From positions 205,301,686-205,365,685 of the forward strand of contig NC_091118.1 of assembly GCF_040183065.1 (NCBI RefSeq): a DNA stretch of 64,000 nt. The letters run 5' to 3'. The position numbers and the translations under genes are program-made. The stretch comes from Periplaneta americana (lineage: Eukaryota; Arthropoda; Insecta; Blattodea; Blattidae). The notes under the pieces were generated by a model that ran no database searches, was not told the origin of the DNA, and was given only the letters and a program-made list of their open reading frames with translations. Position 1 is the stretch's first letter. The number at the start of each line of letters is the position of its first letter. This document shows, in pieces, positions 35,194-64,000 of the stretch.

Positions 35194-36666
35194 AGCTACA
35201 GCTGCAATTATGTGAATTCTTGGAAATAATTTACTTTCTTTCATTTCTCAAATTCACTATGCTATTACAATACAGGGCTTCCATTTCAAAACTTTCCAAA
35301 TCAAGTAACTATTTACTGCAATTTAATTTAAACAAAAAACATGTTAATTTAGATATTGAGGGGAAATTTTAAAACCAGTGTTAACTGCATTTTAGGTTTC
35401 ACCTCCCTCATTGTCCCCCACCTCCATTTGAAATTTCAAATTGCACCCCTATATGATTGTTTAGTCAACTGTCCGAAGACAGGTTCGAACCTCATAAATG
35501 ACAACAATAAGGTATCACTCATGAGGCAACTAAGCTAGGAGGTAATGGGGTAAGGTGGACCCCTACATTATTATACTTAAATTTGAAAGCGTATTCAATT
35601 GTTTATACATTTCATTCATTTGTTTCCACTGCCTTTTGTTTTCTATCATTGCCTGGCAATCTGAATTGTTATCATTGATTAGAGCTGAATAGAATAAAGC
35701 TATAAAGACTATTGTTGGTTATAGGTTATTTCAGATAGTAACACAAACTAATATTAAGGAACATTATAGTTATGTATTATAAAGTTATTCTTTAAAAATT
35801 TTAAACAGGATAGAGGATTATGAAGGTCGAACTTTGAATTTACGTTATTTATGTATATGGTTTTGATAATATGGCAATGCTATGTAGAGGAGTTCCGAAA
35901 TAACAATGGAGCACATTTTGAACATTAAATTTCGTCAATTTATTTAATTAATTTAGAAAAATATCCAAATAAATTGTGTTTTCATTCCATAACAAACTGA
36001 ATGACAATAACAATTCAGGTTGCCAGGTGACGATAGAAAACAAAAGATGTGAAAACAAATGATTGAGATGTGTATAAACAACTGAATACTCTTTCAAATT
36101 TAAGTATCATGAGATATTCGTGCCAGTTCAAATTTCATAGGAGATGGCGTGGGCTAAAATCTAAAATGTAATTAAAACTGTTTTTAAACTTCTCCATAAA
36201 TATCTAAATTTACGTGTTTTTTTGTTTAAAATAAATTTTATTTACTTAAATAGTTATTTAGACTAGGAAGTTTTGGATTGAAAGCCTGGTATATTGTTGA
36301 AATATTATTGTCTCTTTTGATTTCAAAATATGATTCGGATATTTAATCAAGAATAAAAATCATATAAGGTTACCTTCGATTACTAGTTCTTTGTATTGTT
36401 TTTTTATATTACCTGCCTGAATTAGCCCTATACATGTGTTAAAAATAAAATTAGTTTCTATAGCTGAGTCATAGACAATTGGAAGTCTATTCGCAGTACA
36501 TTGTTAAGGAAATTCTCTATACTAACTGATAATCATCATCATTCTCAATTTCACTGAAGCCGCCGTAGGTTGTTTTATAAAAATCATCCTCCTCCTCTTC
36601 ATCTAGAAGTTTGGACATCCGGTTTCCTGCATTGCTACGTCTGTCACGAGTTGTTGCAAGAGCCAT
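21499..36666 (-). CDS. Vps72: Vps72/YL-1, H2A.Z chaperone subunit of SWR1/SRCAP and Tip60 complexes (complete CDS, 7 exons)
   Basis: Nuclear histone-variant chaperone that binds H2A.Z-H2B and helps chromatin remodellers deposit it. Coding exons on the minus strand: 36666-36527, 35069-34943, 33466-33376, 33262-33074, 28363-28162, 25196-25002, 21739-21499 (TGA at 21501-21499). Exon lengths 140, 127, 91, 189, 202, 195 and 241 sum to 1185, i.e. 394 residues, against about 364 in human VPS72. Recognisable in order: N-terminal [20 protein letters not shown] and DEVDSDF acidic H2A.Z-binding segments, KKKRK basic stretch and [16 protein letters not shown] with [13 protein letters not shown] and NLKSLEKY (YL1 domain), [15 protein letters not shown], and the C-terminal YL1_C signature [17 protein letters not shown]. 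All junctions are GT-AG and phases agree. The introns carry many transposons without disturbing the exons. Family identity is secure. Confidence 0.96.
21917..23155 (+). pseudogene. MNLRVP-family LINE, RT and C-terminal part, in 3' flank of Vps72 intron 6
   Basis: Reverse-transcriptase blocks in order: [40 protein letters not shown], a frameshift, [15 protein letters not shown] (intact YADD box), [19 protein letters not shown], then an in-frame stop near 22507, [47 protein letters not shown] and MNLRVP. No RNase H. 5'-truncated; 3' end AAAAGCCAGTAAGTAAGTA. Best copy in the window but broken by one frameshift and one stop. Confidence 0.9.
23664..23905 (-). mobile_element. tRNA-derived SINE (family 1)
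   Basis: Same order as 8187-8447: T-rich (tail) start, GGTTATTTTACGACGCTTTA, AATGAGTCCGGGGTCCAACA, inverse B box GGAATCAAACCCGGGCC, inverse A-box CGTGGCCAGACGCGC. Located in Vps72 intron 6. Confidence 0.88.
23941..24463. repeat. Segment bounded by 15-bp inverted repeats
   Basis: TTTATGCTCGACCAT at 23941-23955 and its inverse ATGGTCGAGCATAAA at 24449-24463. The interior has a repeated CAGCCAATGAC motif near 24040 and 24071. May be a non-autonomous element. Confidence 0.45.
24464..25001. other. Vps72 intron 6, no further features
   Basis: AT-rich intronic sequence without recognisable repeats. Confidence 0.5.
25002..25196 (-). CDS. Vps72: Vps72 coding exon 6
   Basis: Acceptor GTTTATAG, donor CCAG|GTACTG. 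Encodes a polar linker [20 protein letters not shown], then [27 protein letters not shown]. The CPITR block joins directly to the YL1_C motif in exon 7. Confidence 0.95.
25688..26239. mobile_element. Pogo/Tigger-like non-autonomous element with TA flanks
   Basis: Left CAGTACAATCCCTTGTAACC (AGCACC) and right, inverted, CAATGGAATCCCTCTTATCC (AGCACC); both flanked by TA (25686-25687, 26240-26241). The AATCCC..TTATCC..GCACC pattern is typical of pogo/Tigger ends. Contains a tandem duplication with period about 141 bp (GCCACATTAGG at 25809 and 25950). No transposase. Confidence 0.75.
26567..27918 (+). pseudogene. MNLRVP-family LINE, 1352 bp, with 13-bp target duplication
   Basis: Flanked by AAATCAAAACCTC at 26554-26566 and 27919-27931. 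Starts further upstream in the RT than the 21917 copy: [20 protein letters not shown], then [30 protein letters not shown] (G of the QGDALSP block changed to R), [13 protein letters not shown] (Ala of YADD changed to Val), a deletion near 27377, [23 protein letters not shown] then a TGA. Inactive. Lies in Vps72 intron 5. Confidence 0.92.
28162..28363 (-). CDS. Vps72: Vps72 coding exon 5
   Basis: Acceptor GGCACGCAG, donor AAAAG|GTAGTG. Encodes [32 protein letters not shown], then an acidic linker ending EPADPTDK. Follows a 4.7-kb intron that contains three LINE insertions and one four-level nested stack. Confidence 0.95.
28489..29079 (+). pseudogene. RNase H-bearing LINE 3' fragment with (CAA)n tail, 12-bp target duplication
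   Basis: Flanked by ACATTCAATGCA (28477-28488, 29080-29091). Encodes an RNase H end, [14 protein letters not shown] and [20 protein letters not shown], an in-frame stop near 28813, then [20 protein letters not shown] and a CPLC..H..C zinc-knuckle-like [20 protein letters not shown]. Tail AAAACAACAACAACAA. RNase H plus terminal CCHC is typical of I/Jockey-type LINEs. In Vps72 intron 4. Confidence 0.9.
29325..29576. mobile_element. Family-C MITE copy
   Basis: Close match to 15841-16120 with one deletion. It abuts a LINE fragment directly at 29577. Confidence 0.75.
29577..30060 (+). pseudogene. LINE 3' fragment (WNSLPPEVKG family)
   Basis: [20 protein letters not shown] and [11 protein letters not shown], stop, then a T-rich 3' UTR. 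The same protein end is encoded by 41800-42510 (minus). The R-x-W-N-x-[LM]-P motif is the C-terminal signature of Jockey/CR1-like ORF2 proteins. Confidence 0.7.
30222..30888 (-). mobile_element. MNLRVP-family LINE 3' part, 15-bp target duplication
   Basis: Perfect duplication ACTATACCTCTATAC at 30207-30221 and 30889-30903. Minus-strand reading: [14 protein letters not shown]-like region (frameshifted), then [48 protein letters not shown] and the AAGCCAGTAATTAAGTAAG tail. Confidence 0.92.
31465..32775. mobile_element. TIR element with 3-bp TAA duplication (PIF/Harbinger-like), middle layer
   Basis: Flanked by TAA (31462-31464, 32776-32778) inside the LINE. Ends AGCCCGGTTCAGACGGTGCG and, inverted, AGCCTGGTTCAGACGGTGCT; homology extends over TTTCTGTGATGGATTCCAAG and GTGGCTGC, about 55 bp. 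No transposase seen. The TAA duplication fits PIF/Harbinger; assignment is inference. Confidence 0.88.
31914..32629. mobile_element. hAT-type MITE, innermost layer, 8-bp target duplication
   Basis: Perfect duplication ATTTGAAC (31906-31913, 32630-32637). Inverted ends TAGAGTTGGGCAACACGATT and TAGAGTTGGGTCGATTCG. The subterminal regions are arrays of GATTCGTT/AACGATTC words in both orientations. 8-bp duplication and TAG..GGG ends fit hAT. No transposase. Confidence 0.92.
33074..33262 (-). CDS. Vps72: Vps72 coding exon 4
   Basis: Acceptor TTTATTAG, donor CTAG|GTAAAT. Encodes [19 protein letters not shown], a basic RKRRGRR stretch, and [20 protein letters not shown], the core YL1-domain helices. 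Starts in phase with two bases and ends with one. Confidence 0.96.
33376..33466 (-). CDS. Vps72: Vps72 coding exon 3
   Basis: Acceptor TTATATTGCAG, donor TTTG|GTTAGT. Encodes [15 protein letters not shown] then [15 protein letters not shown]. Least conserved part of the protein; accepted because phase (complete codon in, one base out) links exons 2 and 4 exactly. Confidence 0.9.
33640..34365 (+). pseudogene. LINE 3' fragment (SWNSLP type) with (ATT)n tail
   Basis: Translation [50 protein letters not shown]; 3' UTR contains an (ATT)n at 33866-33914 and ends GGCCTTAACTCTGCCAGG followed by (TTA)n. The GCCTTAACTCTGCCAGG end is shared with 41845-41880 (minus). In Vps72 intron 2. Confidence 0.75.
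34943..35069 (-). CDS. Vps72: Vps72 coding exon 2
   Basis: Acceptor GCTTCACAG, donor AAA|GTAAAG. Encodes [30 protein letters not shown] and MTKAYK. The DEVDSDF and TKAYK blocks are characteristic of YL-1. Acidic stretch followed by a basic nuclear-localisation-like run. Confidence 0.94.
35158..35191. repeat. (AAT)n microsatellite
   Basis: About 11 AAT units in Vps72 intron 1, 90 bp from exon 2. Confidence 0.9.
35440..35580 (+). repeat. Dispersed repeat family A copy
   Basis: GTCAACTGTCCGAAGACAGG, GAACCTCATAAATGACA, CACTCATGAGGCAACTAAGC, GGAGGTAATGGGGTAAGGTG: same order as in 59795-60060 and, inverted, 3420-3690. Confidence 0.65.
35581..36526. other. Vps72 intron 1, no further features
   Basis: AT-rich intronic sequence; no repeats or coding recognised. 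Confidence 0.5.
36527..36666 (-). CDS. Vps72: Vps72 coding exon 1
   Basis: Starts [20 protein letters not shown], continues through the acidic EEEEDD run and [10 protein letters not shown], ends DDDYQ with a phase-2 split before GTTAGT. Five bases upstream of the ATG is TTTATTTCACAG, a strong acceptor-like sequence, so a non-coding first exon likely lies at higher coordinates. Confidence 0.95.
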
Positions 36667-36714
36667 CTTTCCTGTGAAATAAAGATCACATATTTTAGCA
36701 TCTGACTGCACAAA

Positions 36715-36847
36715 GTCGCTACTGGTAGTTTAGTTTGTAGAGCAACTGACTATGGACTGAAAGGTCCCGGATTCAATCCCTGGTGGTGGTGGTGGGATTT
36801 GTCAAAACTTCCAGAACTTCTAAAGGGAATACCTTTACCTCTACCTT
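36715..36847 (+). mobile_element. Short tRNA-type SINE (family 2) just upstream of Vps72
   Basis: 10-bp duplication ACTGCACAAA (36705-36714, 36848-36857). A box TGGTAGTTTAGTTTGTAGAGC, B box GGATTCAATCCC, then a (TGG)n piece and the 3' end GGGAATACCTTTACC, which matches the end of the SINE at 61705-62008. It lies 44 bp from the acceptor-like site preceding the Vps72 ATG. Confidence 0.85.
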
Positions 36848-37282
36848 ACTGCACAAAATATGCTTTTTGATATAGTACGTCCTATCAGCTATTACAAGGA
36901 CCTACTTATGTAAGACTCACATCAGATTTTCATGGCTGCTATTCAGAGATCATCACATAATTATAAGGGAACAGTGATCAAATGTCAATGTCAGGGGAAA
37001 TTTAAGTAAGCCTACTAGGGGAGAATCTGCCTCACAGGTCTGTTTACAATATCCAGGTGAAGTCTGATGCAAATTGTGCAGATCAATTATACATACATCG
37101 TCGGAGAAACTAGGGCTAAGGTAGTTCCAGTGATTTCGGAAGTGAAAATCATTGAATTTTCAAGATACCGAGTTGTTGACAATCTTGCCTTCTGATACGT
37201 TGTCAGTCTGAATTTGGAGGTTAAGATCTGTAATAAGTTGTCAGTATATATTTGTGAGATCAAGATTTGTGATAGATTGTCA

Positions 37283-37390
37283 GTCTGAGTTATGTGAGGT
37301 TAGGATATACAAGTTTAAACATAAACAAGATTTGTGATAGGTTGTCAGTTATGTGAGGTTAGGATATACAAGTTTAAACATAAACATACG
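37283..37390 (+). repeat. Tandem duplication, about 63-bp period
   Basis: GTTATGTGAGGTTAGGATAT then ACAAGTTTAAACATAAACA occurs twice back to back, with GATTTGTGATAG(A/G)TTGTCAG between; earlier diverged GTTGTCAGT copies extend to 37195. Confidence 0.85.
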
Positions 37391-37639
37391 AAAAAATATA
37401 TATATAAATGTGAAAAGCATAAGAAGGGGAACATCAAAAGTATTATACTGATAGAAGTTCATCTATTTGTAGACATAATTTTCATTTCTTTAAAAGTACA
37501 CCGGAACCCATATATTTGTCAACAGTGTTACAATCCATTTACGAGCCCATGATTGTTTAGTAACAATATTTGAACGACATAATTGGACAGTCACAAAATA
37601 CATAAAATTAAAAGTATCAAGTAACTCGTTTAAACCTAC

Positions 37640-37930
37640 ACAATTACTTAGCTTGAGTGAGCAGTCCCTGCTTAGGCCTTTATTGCACGCATATCAGAAC
37701 TATGTGATTCAAAAGCATTGCCATAATAATAATACAAACCCTAGATCATAGAAGTAACTTCTATAGATACTTCTATGATCTAGGATACAAACCCTTTGTC
37801 ACAGGACATACACCCGATAAAACCGTCAGCCTTGTATTAGTTGTATTAATATGACGGTACTTTTGAATCACATAGTGGTGGCATATTTACTTTGCATAAA
37901 AGCCCTAAGTAGGAACCGGTGGAGCATAGA
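37640..37930. mobile_element. Fold-back element with embedded micro-palindrome
   Basis: Left CTATGTGATTCAAAAG (37700-37715) and right inverse CTTTTGAATCACATAG (37861-37876); matching extends outward with gaps (CTGCTTAGGCCTTTATTGCA versus inverse CTACTTAGGGCTTTTATGCA). Inside is the 44-bp palindrome at 37740-37784. Confidence 0.65.
37740..37784. repeat. Perfect 17-bp palindrome with 11-nt loop
   Basis: CCTAGATCATAGAAGTA and its exact inverse TACTTCTATGATCTAGG around ACTTCTATAGA. Flanked by ATACAAACCC on both sides, like a 10-bp target duplication. Confidence 0.9.
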
Positions 37931-38699
37931 CAAATAACACGACGCTCAATACGTAGGGAATATATATTCACAATAAAGAGAAAATAATATGTTCTCTATA
38001 CTGTGATACATCCATAGATAGTTGCTAACCACTAGGATCGCTACTATCTACTCATTCTCATTACAGACAATGCGAAATAGTACCGGCACAGTCTATTGTT
38101 CCTATAGTAACCTCACAACTGAAGCTTCGTGACTGTATATACTACACCCCAGATCACATATAGATTGATCAATTCCTATGTTAAAATCGGTTGCACTTTG
38201 AAGAGAACAACCGCCAGGATCGCCACCCGTTCGCCGTAAACGAACACGAGTTGGCAGTACAGTCGCTAATGCAATTCAAATGGGAGTTATGACGTGACTC
38301 CTTATGTAATAACTAGATGGCAGCATAGTAAACCTGACAAAAGTTGTTACCGTCAAAACATATAACGCCGAGCAATTTGGGTATAGGTGATCTAGGCTCA
38401 CACAAGGGTGGTGGTCTTTCTTCCTCAGTGTAATGACCTCGAGTATTACCTAAATTACTTTATGTAGCTAGTTAATTTGAAGTGTTTATTTTAAACTCTG
38501 ATTATTATTAAAATGGTATTTTATAAGTAAACACAGGAAGAACAAAGCGGTAAATTCAAACTGCCATACGACTACACTTCATTGAGGCAGACATCAGAAA
38601 TAGTGATTTAAGTTAGCAATGGAGAAGTACTATGAAGTAAAAAAACTGCAACAAAAACAATAGTAATGTTAACATTGTTGCTTGATTTATACCGAGTTT

Positions 38700-39080
38700 A
38701 ATATTCATTAAAGTGTTAAGGATTTATTTTTATTTACTACTGCAAAGTTAGTGATTTTCGTTTTAACATAGGGAAATTGGGAGATGTGCATTGGCTCCTC
38801 TGAACAAAGATGGCCGAATGACATAGAAAAAATGACGTCATACGTTTGCGCAGAAGAAGGGGCGTAGGAGGGTAGCAGCCATATTGTAATTGTATAGATC
38901 TCTTCGAAGAGTAATTTAAGCATTAACATTATTTTGATTTATCGTAAACATCCTACGCTATATTGTTTGGAAAGTTTAGTGAATCGTTTGTAGATATTTT
39001 ATAACTATATTGTATCGTTCCTGGTAATTGTGCGTTACGTTTTTTAAGCAAAACTATCGATTTTTTTTCTTCCCGTCTAG
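38700..39080. promoter_or_regulatory. Candidate Rab11 (possibly bidirectional) promoter region
   Basis: Between the divergent Vps72 and Rab11 start codons. It holds a perfect CRE-like palindrome TGACGTCA at 38833-38840, a YY1-like AAAGATGGC at 38806-38814 and another, GCCATATTG, at 38878-38886, plus a GC-richer patch GGGGCGTAGGAGGG near 38859. I saw no TATA box. CRE plus YY1 sites are common in TATA-less housekeeping promoters; that these sites work here is inference. Confidence 0.45.
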
Positions 39081-39108
39081 GGAATAGGGCCTAAATTCCA
39101 AGTAGAAG

Positions 39109-63561
<24,453 letters not shown>

Positions 63562-63814
63562 TAATTATCATTATCTTGTTGTTTAGTTGTCAATGGTGGG
63601 TAATTTAATTAATGACTAAAAGCAATAGATTTATCTGCATTCTTCTTCGTAGCATTTCTCTTCTTTTGAATGGGAGCCACTATATTTGTGGTTACTTACA
63701 CAGTAATTTGAAACTAATTGTACATACGAGTAACTTTTAAAGTTGATTCTTTTAAGTTAGTTGCAATGCTACAATCCATAACAATGCCCAGCAGATTTTT
63801 TTAGTATCTGATAG

Positions 63815-63816
<2 letters not shown>

Positions 63817-63862
<46 letters not shown>
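63817..63862. repeat. (AAT)n microsatellite
   Basis: About 15 units, in the next Rab11 intron. Confidence 0.95.
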
Positions 63863-64000
63863 CAAAGGGCTGTATTCAGGATATGAATCATTGTTAATTG
63901 ATTCAGTTGGGGTTGGGATTTATCTTTAGTGCAGTGGTATAGTACATACACACTTTCAACAATAAGCAACCTGTTGAGAGATTTTCAACGTCTTCCAGAT

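Larger units (their letters stand above)
36667..38699. other. Intergenic / 5' non-coding region between Vps72 and Rab11
   Basis: No coding signal. Contains a tRNA-type SINE (36715-36847), a diverged relative of the 1489 MITE near 37107, a short tandem duplication (37283-37390) and a fold-back element (37640-37930). The first non-coding exon of Vps72 is expected somewhere here, but I cannot place it. Confidence 0.6.

Noticed and set aside
37640-37930. CRISPR-like or other prokaryotic repeat array
   Set aside because: Repeats are inverted fold-backs in an insect genome; no regular direct repeats with spacers anywhere in the window.

Overview
This is a 64-kb piece of an AT-rich arthropod nuclear genome, almost certainly an insect and most likely a cockroach or close relative (Blattodea). 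That call rests on long introns, GT-AG splicing, two recognisable insect protein-coding genes and a dense load of LINE, SINE and DNA-transposon relics. The most abundant LINE (its ORF ends in MNLRVP) and the SINEs look like families I associate with Periplaneta; that part is recalled, not tested.

Only two host genes are supported, arranged head to head. On the minus strand, 36666 down to 21499, is a complete seven-exon gene for Vps72/YL-1, the H2A.Z chaperone of SWR1/SRCAP and Tip60-type complexes; all splice phases close to give 394 codons. On the plus strand, from 39109, are the first four coding exons of Rab11, the recycling-endosome GTPase. Its fourth exon (63282-63556) follows a 23.2-kb intron and the last coding part lies beyond the window. 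The 2.4 kb between the start codons holds a CRE-like palindrome and two YY1-like sites and no TATA box that I recognised, consistent with housekeeping promoters. Both start codons sit shortly after a splice-acceptor-like sequence, so each gene probably has an upstream non-coding exon.

Everything else is mobile or simple-sequence DNA. Region 1-21000 (downstream of Vps72): mariner tail, tandem repeats, a Harbinger-type relic (4517-5616), LINE and SINE copies, a CT-rich tract split by nested MITEs, a locally duplicated block hit by a 933-bp TIR element and a dead mariner (14036-15350), and a 127-bp-arm palindrome (19111-19384). Region 21500-36700 (Vps72 introns): several LINE insertions with clean target-site duplications and a nested stack at 31344-32955. 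Region 40065-63281 (Rab11 intron 3): LINE tails, an R2-like endonuclease-type LINE relic, a hAT-like relic, a fold-back element with 235-bp inverted arms, another nested stack at 49893-51843, a 1-kb trinucleotide satellite, and pogo- and DUF4817-type transposons just before exon 4.

Many insertions could be bounded to the base because target-site duplications survive (TA, TAA/TTA, 8 bp, or 10-15 bp). I found no intact transposase or reverse transcriptase, no CRISPR array, and no convincing free-standing tRNA gene. No wholly new biological system is evident; the strongest leads are the nested stacks, the fold-back element, the large palindrome and the RLE-type LINE.
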